DNA from: Hyphomicrobium_A sp963759735
Lineage (GTDB): Bacteria; Pseudomonadota; Alphaproteobacteria; Rhizobiales; Hyphomicrobiaceae
Reading direction: 5' to 3'
DNA length: 64,000 nt
Assembly (NCBI GenBank): GCA_963759735.1
Contig: CAVXAF010000012.1
Span: forward strand, 380,454 to 444,453
Below are positions 1-7,562 of the stretch, one piece after another. The number at the start of each line of letters is the position of its first letter. The stretch's first letter is position 1. The notes under the pieces were generated by a model. That model worked only from the letters and a program-made list of their open reading frames with translations, was not told the DNA's origin and searched no databases. The translations under genes were made by a program, and so were the position numbers.

Positions 1-243
1 GATCGCCATGCGCTCGACGGCGCCGCCCGCGAACATGTTGAACATGCCGAGGATGCCGGAGGCGTTGGCATTGAACGTCTGCGCAAATGCGGTCGGATTG
101 ATGCCCGGCAGCGGAATGAACGTGCCGAAGCGATAGACGATCAGGGCGCCCAGCGTGAAGTAGATGCGGCGCTTCAGGTCATCGGCTTTGGCGAAGGCGC
201 CGAAGTTCAGATTGGCGGCAAGCTGCTCGGCAGCGGATACCAT
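1..243 (-). CDS. secY: SecY preprotein translocase subunit, N-terminal part (cut by window edge)
   Basis: The first 81 residues of the channel-forming subunit of the SecYEG protein export complex in the inner membrane. The translation starts MVSAAEQLAANLNFG, followed by the family's cytosolic N-helix (FAKADDLKRRIYFTLGALIVYR), the first membrane segment and the plug region (PLPGINP, then GILGMFNMFAGGAVERM). The ATG is at 243. It is the last gene seen of the S10-spc operon, 144 bp downstream of rplO, its usual position. The rest of the gene lies outside the window. Confidence 0.95.
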   Translation of the reverse strand, partial: MVSAAEQLAANLNFGAFAKADDLKRRIYFTLGALIVYRFGTFIPLPGINPTAFAQTFNANASGILGMFNMFAGGAVERMAI

Positions 244-387
244 GGTTCGTTTCTCCCGACCTTCGCGCCCGCGCCGCGGCCGCCCTCAGAATGTCCCCCG
301 CCTTAGATGGGAGGCCGTCCCGGGAGCGACAACGCCGCTGTACCATTAGCACCGATCAGCCTCGATCGGTGGCTTCGTGCGCCAAGG

Positions 388-948
388 TTATTCTACGCGT
401 GCTTCTTCGCCTGCAGGCTTCTTGGTCTTGCCGGCATTCTTCTTGGCCGCGGTCTTCTTGCGCTTGGCCTCGTCGGCCGGCAGGACTTTCCGCTCGATAA
501 CCTTGATGGAGCCGCCAGCCTTCTCGACAGCCGCTTTGGCAGAGGCCGAAGCATGATCGACCGTCAGCTTCACCTTGGCCGTGATCTCACCCGAACCGAG
601 CAGACGCACCCCATCCTTGGCGCGGCGCGCAAGGCCGGCATCGACGAGTGCGGCCAGATCGACCGGCTTGCTGGCGTCCAGACGCTTGTCGTCGATCGCC
701 TGCTGCAGTGCGCCGATATTGACCTCGTTGAAGTCCTTGGGACGCCACTTGTTGAAGCCGCGCTTGGGGAGACGGCGATGCAATGGCATCTGGCCGCCTT
801 CGAAGCCGCCGATGGCAACGCCGGAACGGGCCGTCTGGCCCTTGCCGCCGCGACCACCCTGCTTGCCGACGCCCGAGCCGATACCGCGGCCGACGCGCAC
901 GCGCTCTTTGCGCGCGCCATGCTTGTCTTTGAGTTCATTGAGCCGCAT
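388..948 (-). CDS. rplO: 50S ribosomal protein L15
   Basis: A late assembly protein of the large subunit. The translation begins MRLNELKDKHGARKERVRVG and has the Gly-rich arm GRGIGSGVGKQGGRGGKGQ that threads into 23S rRNA, then GFEGGQMPLHRRLPKRGF, both diagnostic of L15. At 186 residues it is longer than the usual 145-160. The excess is a Lys/Ala-rich tail after about residue 160 (KRKKTAAKKNAGKTKKPAG). It lies 14 bp after rpmD in canonical spc order. Confidence 0.97.
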   Translation of the reverse strand: MRLNELKDKHGARKERVRVGRGIGSGVGKQGGRGGKGQTARSGVAIGGFEGGQMPLHRRLPKRGFNKWRPKDFNEVNIGALQQAIDDKRLDASKPVDLAALVDAGLARRAKDGVRLLGSGEITAKVKLTVDHASASAKAAVEKAGGSIKVIERKVLPADEAKRKKTAAKKNAGKTKKPAGEEARVE

Positions 949-962
949 CAGACCCTAGCTCC

Positions 963-1169
963 TTACGATTTCTTCGCGCTCGGTGCGTCGACGATGCGCA
1001 CCAAGTGGGGGATGGAGTTGATCATGCCGCGGACGGCCGGAGTGTCTTCCAGCTCGCGGCGACGATGCAGCTTGTCGAGCCCAAGACCGCGCAGCGTCTT
1101 GGTCTGCACGGCCGGTCGCCGATTGGCGCTGGCGAACTGCTCGACGGTCAGGGTCTTCTTGGCAGCCAT
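963..1169 (-). CDS. rpmD: 50S ribosomal protein L30
   Basis: Small large-subunit protein of 68 residues. The family core is visible: LTVEQFASANRR, then TLRGLGLDKLHRRRELEDTPAVRGMINSIPHLVRIV, which matches the L30 ferredoxin-like fold and its conserved LGLxKxxxxxxxxDTPxxRGMI pattern. ATG start with a purine-rich region upstream. It lies between rpsE (38 bp) and rplO (14 bp), the standard spc position. Confidence 0.96.
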   Translation of the reverse strand: MAAKKTLTVEQFASANRRPAVQTKTLRGLGLDKLHRRRELEDTPAVRGMINSIPHLVRIVDAPSAKKS

Positions 1170-1207
1170 ATCACTTCGTTCCTTGCGTACGCCGGGCGTG
1201 CGTCAGA

Positions 1208-1783
1208 TCACGCCTCGGCAATAGTCTCGCCGGCCACCGAGCCGTCGCGGCGGCGCGAGACGATCTCGCTCACCTTCTTGTTGCGGCGCGCAGCGACGCC
1301 ACGCGGGTTTTCCTGGTGCTTCAGCGCATCGAACGTCGCGCGCACCACGTTGTATGGGTTGGTCGAGCCGAGCGACTTGGCGACAACGTCATGCACGCCG
1401 AGCATCTCGAACACGGCGCGCATGGCGCCACCGGCGATGATGCCGGTACCGGCCGGGGCCGAGCGCAGCACGACCTTGCCGGCGCCGTGGCGGCCTTCGC
1501 TGTCATGGTGCAGCGTGCGGGCGTCGCGCAGCGGCACGCGCAGCAGTGCCCGCTTGGCAGCTTCCGTCGCCTTGCGGATTGCCTCCGGCACCTCGCGCGC
1601 CTTGCCGTGGCCGAAGCCGACGCGGCCCTTGAGGTCACCCACGACGACGAGCGCGGCAAAGCCGAAGCGCTTGCCGCCCTTCACGACCTTGGCGACGCGA
1701 TTGATGTGAACGAGCTTCTCGGTGAACTCGCTATCACGCTCTTCGCGATCGCGACCGCGGTCTCTTCCTTGGGGACGTGCCAC
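1208..1783 (-). CDS. rpsE: 30S ribosomal protein S5
   Basis: Small-subunit protein near the decoding centre and mRNA entry channel; mutations in the family affect translational accuracy. The 191-residue product starts with GTG at 1783 and an Arg/Asp/Glu-rich leader (GRDRGRDREERD). Then come the double-stranded RNA-binding-like domain (FTEKLVHINRVAKVVKGGKRFGF) and the C-terminal domain (APAGTGIIAGGAMRAVFE, GSTNPYNVVRATFDAL). It lies 15 bp after rplR. Confidence 0.97.
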   Translation of the reverse strand: MARPQGRDRGRDREERDSEFTEKLVHINRVAKVVKGGKRFGFAALVVVGDLKGRVGFGHGKAREVPEAIRKATEAAKRALLRVPLRDARTLHHDSEGRHGAGKVVLRSAPAGTGIIAGGAMRAVFEMLGVHDVVAKSLGSTNPYNVVRATFDALKHQENPRGVAARRNKKVSEIVSRRRDGSVAGETIAEA

Positions 1784-1798
1784 GTTGCAATCCTCTTC

Positions 1799-2161
1799 CT
1801 AAAAGTTCAGGCCGCCTTCGCGAGCGGCATCGGCCAGCGCCTTGACGCGACCGTGATAGATGTAGCCGCCGCGATCGAAGACCACGTCCTTGACGCCGGC
1901 CTTGATGGCGCGCTCGGCGATGAGCTTGCCGACAGCAGCCGCGGCCGCCTTGTCGGCGCCCGTCTTCAGCGACGACTTGAGATCCTTCTCGAGCGTCGAT
2001 GCGGCGGCCACCGTCTTGCCCGCCGCATCGTCGATCACCTGCACGTAGATGTGCTTGGATGAGCGGTGCACGGACAGGCGTGGGCGGTCCGTCGCATTCG
2101 CCTTCAGCGTGCGACGGACGCGGGACCTGCGCCGATCAAAGAGCTCATTGAGCGCGTTCAT
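1799..2161 (-). CDS. rplR: 50S ribosomal protein L18
   Basis: 5S rRNA-binding protein of the central protuberance, 120 residues. Visible family features are a basic N-terminus (FDRRRSRVRRTLKA), RPRLSVHRSSKHIYVQVIDD and the C-terminal FDRGGYIYHGRVKALADAAREGGLNF, nearly the family consensus. ATG at 2161, 12 bp after the rplF stop. Normal length and operon position; nothing odd. Confidence 0.97.
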   Translation of the reverse strand: MNALNELFDRRRSRVRRTLKANATDRPRLSVHRSSKHIYVQVIDDAAGKTVAAASTLEKDLKSSLKTGADKAAAAAVGKLIAERAIKAGVKDVVFDRGGYIYHGRVKALADAAREGGLNF

Positions 2162-2173
2162 AGCCTAGCGTCC

Positions 2174-2716
2174 TTACTTCTTCTTGCCTTCCTTGCGGAA
2201 GATGTATTCGCCCCGATAGCGGATGCCTTTGCCCTGGTAGGGCTCGGGTGGCCGCGAGGCGCGGATGTTGGCGGCGACCTGGCCGACGAGCTGCGGGTCG
2301 ATGCCGGAGACGGTGATGATTTCCTGCTTGGCGCCCGACACCTTCACCTCGACCCCGGTCGGGATCGTGTGGATGACGTCGTGGCTGAAGCCGATGTTGA
2401 GCTGCAGCTGGTCCTTGCCCTTCATCGCCGCACGGAAGCCGACGCCCTGGATCTCCAGGATGCGCGAATAGCCGTTGGTCACGCCATCCATGAGGTTGGC
2501 GATCATGGTGCGCGACATGCCCCACATCGAGCGGGCCATCTTGGTATCGTCGATCGGCGTGACCTCGATGCCGTCAGCCGTCTTCTCGATCTTGATCTTC
2601 TCGGGCACCGTGAAGGAAAGCTCCCCCTTGGGTCCCTTGACCTTGATCTCTCGTCCACTGAGCGTCGCCGTCACACCAGACGGGACCGGGACTGCTCTCT
2701 TGCCGATACGTGACAT
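2174..2716 (-). CDS. rplF: 50S ribosomal protein L6
   Basis: Large-subunit protein near the base of the L7/L12 stalk and the factor-binding site. The 180-residue product begins MSRIGKRAVPVPSGV and contains KGPKGELSFTVP. It ends with the conserved second-domain signature PEPYQGKGIRYRGEYIFRKEGKKK. ATG at 2716. It lies 47 bp downstream of rpsH and 12 bp upstream of rplR. Confidence 0.97.
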   Translation of the reverse strand: MSRIGKRAVPVPSGVTATLSGREIKVKGPKGELSFTVPEKIKIEKTADGIEVTPIDDTKMARSMWGMSRTMIANLMDGVTNGYSRILEIQGVGFRAAMKGKDQLQLNIGFSHDVIHTIPTGVEVKVSGAKQEIITVSGIDPQLVGQVAANIRASRPPEPYQGKGIRYRGEYIFRKEGKKK

Positions 2717-2763
2717 GGTCGTTCCAAAACCTTATTGCCTGCCCGCCTCAAGCGGACCGCAGA

Positions 2764-3162
2764 TTAGAAGATGCTGCAGAGAATCTCCCCGCCGACGTTC
2801 TGCTCGCGCGCCTTGGAATCCGACATCACGCCCTTGGGCGTGGAGAGGATCGCAACACCGAGACCGTTGGCGACTGTCGGCAGATCGCGCACCGGCGAAT
2901 AGACGCGACGGCCTGGCGTCGATACCCGCTTGATCTCGCGGATCGCCGGCTGGCCGTTGTAGTACTTGAGCTCGATTTCGAACGTCGGCAGAGCGCCCTT
3001 CAGCTCGACGCGCGCATAACCGCGAATGTAGCCTTCCTCCTCGAGCACGTCGAGGACGCGCGCGCGGATGTTGGAGGCCGGGGTCACGACTTTCGGGCGC
3101 CGCCGCATCTGAGCATTGCGGATGCGGGTCAGCATGTCGCCCAAGGGATCATTGATGGACAT
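2764..3162 (-). CDS. rpsH: 30S ribosomal protein S8
   Basis: Primary binder of the 16S rRNA central domain. In E. coli it also represses the spc operon by binding the rplX-rplE mRNA; this is not shown for this lineage. The 132-residue product starts MSINDPLGDMLTRIRNAQ and carries the C-terminal signature STPKGVMSDSKAREQNVGGE. Starts 12 bp after the rpsN stop. Confidence 0.97.
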   Translation of the reverse strand: MSINDPLGDMLTRIRNAQMRRRPKVVTPASNIRARVLDVLEEEGYIRGYARVELKGALPTFEIELKYYNGQPAIREIKRVSTPGRRVYSPVRDLPTVANGLGVAILSTPKGVMSDSKAREQNVGGEILCSIF

Positions 3163-3174
3163 TCGTTTGCTCCC

Positions 3175-3480
3175 TTACCAGCTCGACTTGGTCATGCCGG
3201 GGATGAGACCCTGGCTCGCCAGATCGCGAAGCTGGTTGCGGCACATTCTGAGCTTGCGGTAGTAGCCGCGGGCGCGGCCGGTCAGCTCACAGCGATTGCG
3301 GATGCGCGTCGGCGATGAATTGCGCGGCATCTCGGCCAGCTTGATGCGCGCCGCAAAGCGCTCCTCAGCCGGACGCTTCAGGTCGCTGGCAATTGCCTTC
3401 AGGCGCTTGCGCTTGTCAGCCTTTTGGGCCGACAGACGCCGCCGCATGTTGTTCTTCTCTACCGAACTCGTCTTAGCCAT
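3175..3480 (-). CDS. rpsN: 30S ribosomal protein S14 (long, zinc-independent form)
   Basis: Small-subunit head protein, 101 residues, beginning MAKTSSVEKNNMRRRL and ending RKLRMCRNQLRDLASQGLIPGMTKSSW, the S14 signature. It has the length of the long form and lacks the paired CxxC motifs of the short zinc-binding paralogue. It lies between rplE (41 bp) and rpsH (12 bp). Confidence 0.97.
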   Translation of the reverse strand: MAKTSSVEKNNMRRRLSAQKADKRKRLKAIASDLKRPAEERFAARIKLAEMPRNSSPTRIRNRCELTGRARGYYRKLRMCRNQLRDLASQGLIPGMTKSSW

Positions 3481-3521
3481 TTAAATCCTCCAAAGGCCTT
3501 TCGGGCTGATCCCGAGGTCCT

Positions 3522-4196
3522 CTAGCTGCCAAACGGGAAGTTGAAGCCGCGAAGGAGCTCGCGAGCCTCATCGTCGGATTTCGCCGACGTGCATACGATG
3601 ATGTCCATGCCCCAGATCTGATCGACCTTGTCGTAGTCGATTTCCGGGAACACGATGTGCTCCTTCAGACCGCAGGCAAAGTTGCCGCGACCATCGAAGC
3701 TCTTCGGGTTGAGACCGCGGAAGTCCTTCACGCGCGGCAGCGCGATGGTGACGAGGCGGTCGAGGAACTCGTACATGCGGTCGCCGCGCAGCGTGACCTT
3801 GGCGCCGATCGGCATGCCTTCACGCAGCTTGTAGGTGGCGATGGCCTTGCGCGAGCGCGTCTGCACGGGCCGCTGGCCGGCGATCAGCGCGAGGTCACCC
3901 GCAGCGCTGTCGACCTTCTTGCGGTCATTGACGGCTTCGCCAACGCCCATGTTGAGGACGATCTTCTCGAGCCGCGGCACCTGCATACGGTTGCCGTACT
4001 CGAACTTCTTCTGCAGCTCATCGCGCACTACCTTCTCGTAGTGCGCCTTCATGCGCGGCTTGTAGTCCTTGGGGCGCGGCGCGGCTGGGGCCCGCGGCTC
4101 CTTCGGAGCTGCAGCCTTCTTTTCGCGCTTGACCTTCTGCGGCGCGCCAGCCTTCGGGGCGCCAGCGGTCTTCGCCGGTTTCTCTTTATCAGCCAT
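3522..4196 (-). CDS. rplE: 50S ribosomal protein L5 with an N-terminal low-complexity extension
   Basis: 5S rRNA-binding protein of the central protuberance. The L5 core starts near residue 45 (YKPRMKAHYEKVVRDELQKKF) and contains VPRLEKIVLNMGVGEAV, RPVQTRSRKAIATYKLREGMPIG and RDFRGL-like elements, ending RELLRGFNFPFGS. Total length is 224 against about 180 for the family. The excess is a Lys/Ala/Pro-rich N-terminus (MADKEKPAKTAGAPKAG onwards). ATG at 4196, 5 bp after rplX, so the extension is in frame with an operon-coupled start. Confidence 0.96.
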   Translation of the reverse strand: MADKEKPAKTAGAPKAGAPQKVKREKKAAAPKEPRAPAAPRPKDYKPRMKAHYEKVVRDELQKKFEYGNRMQVPRLEKIVLNMGVGEAVNDRKKVDSAAGDLALIAGQRPVQTRSRKAIATYKLREGMPIGAKVTLRGDRMYEFLDRLVTIALPRVKDFRGLNPKSFDGRGNFACGLKEHIVFPEIDYDKVDQIWGMDIIVCTSAKSDDEARELLRGFNFPFGS

Positions 4197-4201
4197 TGCT
4201 C

Positions 4202-4525
4202 TTATCTCTCTGGAATGACTTCGCCGGAGCGCTTGGCGAAGCGAACCTTCTTGCCGTCGCCCAGGAACTTGAAGCCGATGCGGGTGGCCTTGCCGTCCTT
4301 GGGATCTTCGAGCGCCAGATTGGAAATATGGATCGGCGCTTCCTTGGAAATGATGCCGCCTTCCAGGGCCGCCGTCTGCTTCTGGTGACGGCGCACGACG
4401 TTGACGCCGCGCACGATGGCCCGCTCTTCTTTCGGGAACATCTCGACGACTTCGCCGTGCTTACCCTTGTCACGGCCGGCGATCACGATGACGTGGTCAC
4501 CCTTTTTGATTTTGAGCGATGCCAT
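4202..4525 (-). CDS. rplX: 50S ribosomal protein L24
   Basis: Assembly-initiating protein near the exit of the peptide tunnel. It has the KOW motif (KKGDHVIVIAGRDKGKHGEVV) at residues 6-26 and KQTAALEGGIISKEAPIHISNLAL. I choose the ATG at 4525, giving 107 residues. A GTG one codon upstream is possible. The ATG overlaps the rplN stop by one base (TGATG), which suggests translational coupling. Confidence 0.96.
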   Translation of the reverse strand: MASLKIKKGDHVIVIAGRDKGKHGEVVEMFPKEERAIVRGVNVVRRHQKQTAALEGGIISKEAPIHISNLALEDPKDGKATRIGFKFLGDGKKVRFAKRSGEVIPER

Positions 4526-4893
4526 CACAGCACCTCCGGAGCGAGCGATACGATCTTCATGTGGTTCTTGGCCCGCAGTTCACGCGTGACGGGTCCGAAG
4601 ATGCGGGTCCCGACCGGCTCGCCCTGTGCATTGATGAGCACCGCGGCGTTGCGGTCGAAACGGATCAGCGAGCCGTCCGGACGGCGCACGCCCTTGGCGG
4701 TGCGCACGACGACGGCTTTCATCACCTGGCCCTTCTTGACGCGACCCTTCGGAATGGCCTCCTGCACCGAGACGACGATCGTGTCGCCTACGCTCGCATA
4801 CTTGCGCTTCGAGCCACCCAGCACTTTGATGCACTGAACGCGGCGCGCGCCCGAATTGTCAGCGACGTCGAGATTGGTCTCCATCTGGATCAT
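4525..4893 (-). CDS. rplN: 50S ribosomal protein L14
   Basis: Large-subunit protein at the intersubunit face. The product is 122 residues, MIQMETNLDVADNSGARR to ELRAKNHMKIVSLAPEVL, with family motifs KVLGGSKRKYASVGD and GRVKKGQVMKAVVVRT. An in-frame start six codons upstream (4911) exists. The ATG at 4893 gives the exact family N-terminus and has AAAGGA nine bases before it. An 81 bp gap separates it from rpsQ. Confidence 0.97.
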   Translation of the reverse strand: MIQMETNLDVADNSGARRVQCIKVLGGSKRKYASVGDTIVVSVQEAIPKGRVKKGQVMKAVVVRTAKGVRRPDGSLIRFDRNAAVLINAQGEPVGTRIFGPVTRELRAKNHMKIVSLAPEVL

Positions 4894-4974
4894 CGCGTTA
4901 GTCCTTTCCAACTGCCACCCGGAGGTGGCCCTTCATCATTCACGGGCCGTGCCCGCACACTTCTCGAGCGAACG

Positions 4975-5211
4975 TCAAACGGCTTCGGTCAAAACCATCC
5001 AGCGCTTGTTCTTGGAGATCGGCGCACTTTCGACGATCTCCACGCGATCACCAATCTTGAACGAGTTCTTCTCGTCGTGAGCGTGGTACTTCTTCGTACG
5101 ACGCACGGTCTTCTTGAACAGCGGATGCGTGTAGCGGCGCTCAACTTCGACCACTACCGTCTTGTCGTTCTTGTCGGACACGACAACGCCCTGCAGTACG
5201 CGTTTCGGCAT
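4975..5211 (-). CDS. rpsQ: 30S ribosomal protein S17
   Basis: Primary 16S rRNA-binding protein of the OB-fold type, 78 residues. It begins MPKRVLQGVVVSDKNDKTVVVEVERRYTHPLF and contains KKYHAHDE and FKIGDRVEIVESAPISKNKRW, a textbook S17. It starts 5 bp after the rpmC stop. Confidence 0.97.
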   Translation of the reverse strand: MPKRVLQGVVVSDKNDKTVVVEVERRYTHPLFKKTVRRTKKYHAHDEKNSFKIGDRVEIVESAPISKNKRWMVLTEAV

Positions 5212-5216
5212 TCGAA

Positions 5217-5432
5217 TTACTCCTTGCCAGCGCTTTTGGCGCCGCCGGCACGCCGCTGGCCAGCGACGGTCAGCAAGCGGGCGATGTCGCGGCGCACGGT
5301 GCGCACCCGCGAGGTGTTCTCGAGCTGGCCGGAAGCCCGCTGAAAGCGCAGATTGAACTGCTCCTTCTTGAGCTTCAGCAGCTGGTCATCCAGCTGGTCG
5401 AGAGTCATGTCCCGAAACCCTTCCGCCTTCAT
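5217..5432 (-). CDS. rpmC: 50S ribosomal protein L29
   Basis: Small helical protein at the tunnel exit, next to L23 where trigger factor and SRP dock. The 71 residues show the L29 hairpin: MTLDQLDDQLLKLKKEQFNLRFQRASGQLENTSRVRTVRRDIARL. It lies between rplP (29 bp) and rpsQ (5 bp). Confidence 0.96.
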   Translation of the reverse strand: MKAEGFRDMTLDQLDDQLLKLKKEQFNLRFQRASGQLENTSRVRTVRRDIARLLTVAGQRRAGGAKSAGKE

Positions 5433-5461
5433 CGCCTTAATTCCTCGTCCAATTCTTAAGC

Positions 5462-5872
5462 TCAGCCAATACGCGTTACGATGCGCGTCTTGATCGGCAG
5501 CTTCGCTGCCCCGAGCACCAATGCTTCACGTGCCAATGCGTCCGGCACGCCGTCGAGTTCGAACATGATACGGCCCGGCTTGACGCGAGCGGCCCAGTAC
5601 TCGATCGAACCCTTGCCCGAACCCATGCGGACTTCCGCCGGCTTCTTGGTCACCGGGACATCCGGAAAGATGCGGATCCACACACGCCCGGCGCGCTTCA
5701 TGTGGCGCGTGATGGCGCGGCGAGCCGCTTCGATCTGACGTGCAGTGACGCGCTCTGGCTCGACGGCCTTGAGGCCGTGCGAACCGAAGTTAAGCGCGGT
5801 TCCGCCCTTGGCGTCGCCGTGGATACGGCCCTTGAAGGCCTTCCGGAATTTCGTCTTTTTAGGCTGCAGCAT
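5462..5872 (-). CDS. rplP: 50S ribosomal protein L16
   Basis: Late-assembling protein at the A-site/peptidyl transferase region. The 136-residue product starts MLQPKKTKFRKAFKGRIHG and has RAITRHMKRAGRVWIRIFPD, KPAEVRMGSGKGSIEYWAARVKPG and ALVLGAAKLPIKTRIV, all L16 signatures. It lies 23 bp after rpsC. Confidence 0.97.
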   Translation of the reverse strand: MLQPKKTKFRKAFKGRIHGDAKGGTALNFGSHGLKAVEPERVTARQIEAARRAITRHMKRAGRVWIRIFPDVPVTKKPAEVRMGSGKGSIEYWAARVKPGRIMFELDGVPDALAREALVLGAAKLPIKTRIVTRIG

Positions 5873-5895
5873 AACTGTTCGTCCTTGTCAGGCCT

Positions 5896-6721
5896 TTAGG
5901 CCTTCTCCGTGCTTTCAGGCGCAGGCGCAGGCGCGGATGGTGGCGAGGCAGCGGTGGCTGCAGCTTGCCGGTCGCGGCGATCGCCACGATCACGGTCGCC
6001 GCCGCGGTCACCTCTATCGCCGTCACGACGCGGGCGCCCGCCGCCGCTCTCCTGCAGATCGGTGTTCTTCTTCTCCGAGGCCATGGGATCGTGCTCCATG
6101 ATCTCGCCCTTGAAGATCCAAACCTTGATGCCGATGATGCCATAGGCGGTCTTGGCAACGCCGTAACCGAAATCGATGTCGGCACGCAGCGTATGCAGCG
6201 GCACGCGGCCTTCGCGATACCATTCCGTACGCGCGATTTCTGCGCCACCGAGACGGCCGGCGACATTGATGCGGATACCGAGGGCACCAAGACGCAGCGC
6301 CGACTGCACCGACCGCTTCATGGCGCGACGGAAGGCGACGCGGCGCTCGAGCTGCTGCGCGATCGTCTCGGCGACGAGAGTTCGCGTCGATCTCGGGCTT
6401 GCGGATCTCGACGATGTTGAGGTGCACTTCCGAAGTCGTGAAGCGCGCGAGCTGGCTGCGCAGCTTCTCGATGTCGGCGCCCTTCTTGCCGATCAGCACG
6501 CCCGGGCGCGCCGTGTGCACGGTGACGCGGCACTTCTTGTGCGGGCGCTCGATGACGACCTTGGAGATGCCGGCCTGACGGCGCTGCTGCATGATGTGCT
6601 CGCGCATCTTCATGTCTTCGTGCAACAGCCGGCCATACTCGCCACGTCCGGCGAACCAGCGGCTGTCCCACGTGCGGTTTACGCCGAGGCGCAGGCCGAT
6701 CGGATTGACCTTCTGACCCAT
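5896..6721 (-). CDS. rpsC: 30S ribosomal protein S3, interrupted by a one-base insertion
   Basis: S3 lines the mRNA entry tunnel and has helicase-related residues. The first frame (6721 to about 6380) gives MGQKVNPIGLRLGVNRTWDS, the KH domain (GVLIGKKGADIEKLR) and stops matching after EIRKPEIDAN. The family sequence resumes in the next frame from 6378 (LVAETIAQQLERRVAFRRAMKR, then GGAEIARTEWYREGRVPLHTLRADIDFGYG). Removing one base at about 6379 restores a 274-residue S3. The last 60 or so residues are an Arg/Gly/Asp-rich then Ala/Pro-rich tail not typical of the family. The ATG overlaps the rplV stop by one base (TAATG). Since S3 is essential, I read this as a probable sequence error. Confidence 0.9.
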
Positions 6722-7239
6722 TATGCACTCTCCTTGGCGGCCGGCTTGCTGGCGGCAGGCTTAGCCTTGCCGCCCTTCTTGGCTGAAGAAGCCGGTTTCT
6801 TGCTGCCACCCTTGGCGTCTTTGGCGGCGGGCTTGGCCTTCTTCAGCGCAGCTTTCTCGCTCTCTTCTTCCGACTTCTGCCGGACGATGACAGTGATCTG
6901 CGCGAACGGCTTCGTGATCGAACTCGCACGACCGCGGCCGCGAGCGGCGAAGCGGCGCATGATGAGGTTCTTGCCGACAAAGGCCTCCGAGACGACGAGC
7001 TCGTTGACGTCGAGCCCGTGGTTGTTCTCGGCATTGGCCACCGCCGACATGACGCACTTGCGTACGTCCTGCGCGATGCGCTTACGCGAGAACTGGAGTT
7101 CTGCCAGCGCAGTGTCGACCGCCTTGCCGCGGATGAGACCGGCGACAAGGTTCAGCTTACGCGGCGAAACCCGGAGGTTTCTTGCCACGGCCTGTGCCTC
7201 ACTCTCGGAGAGGCTGCGCTCGCGTTTGGGCTTGCCCAT
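6721..7239 (-). CDS. rplV: 50S ribosomal protein L22 with a Lys/Ala tail
   Basis: Peptide tunnel protein whose hairpin forms part of the constriction. The core spans about residues 1-125: NLRVSPRKLNLVAGLIRGK, SAVANAENNHGLDVNELVVSEAFVG, MRRFAARGRGRASSITKPF. The next 47 residues are Lys/Ala/Ser/Pro-rich (KKAKPAAKDAKGGSKKPASS and similar), making 172 residues against about 125 in many relatives. It lies 17 bp after rpsS. Confidence 0.96.
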   Translation of the reverse strand: MGKPKRERSLSESEAQAVARNLRVSPRKLNLVAGLIRGKAVDTALAELQFSRKRIAQDVRKCVMSAVANAENNHGLDVNELVVSEAFVGKNLIMRRFAARGRGRASSITKPFAQITVIVRQKSEEESEKAALKKAKPAAKDAKGGSKKPASSAKKGGKAKPAASKPAAKESA

Positions 7240-7256
7240 ATTACTTCGCCTTAGCC

Positions 7257-7538
7257 TTATCTGCCCTTGGTCGCTTTTTTATCGCCACCGTGGCCTTGGA
7301 AAATACGGGTCGGCGCGAACTCGCCGAATTTGTGCCCGATCATGTCCTCGGTAACGGCCACAGGCACGTGCTTGTGCCCGTTGTGCACGCCGAACGTCAG
7401 ACCGACGAACTGCGGCAGGATTGTCGAGCGACGGCTCCACATCTTGATGATCTCGCTGCGACCCGACGAGCGCACCTTCTCAGCTTTCTTGAGAAGATAC
7501 CCGTCGACGAACGGACCTTTCCAAACTGCACGTGTCAT
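7257..7538 (-). CDS. rpsS: 30S ribosomal protein S19
   Basis: Small-subunit head protein that contacts S13 and the intersubunit bridge. The 93-residue product starts MTRAVWKGPFVDGYLLKKAEK and has SRRSTILPQFVGLTFGVHNG and GHKFGEFAPTRIFQGH, the family signature. It lies 24 bp after rplB. Confidence 0.97.
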   Translation of the reverse strand: MTRAVWKGPFVDGYLLKKAEKVRSSGRSEIIKMWSRRSTILPQFVGLTFGVHNGHKHVPVAVTEDMIGHKFGEFAPTRIFQGHGGDKKATKGR

Positions 7539-7562
7539 AGTCTTTCTCCTCGTCGCCGCCGG

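Noticed and set aside
351..370. A perfect 7 bp inverted repeat between rplO and secY as terminator
   Set aside because: No U tract follows and secY must be transcribed through it.
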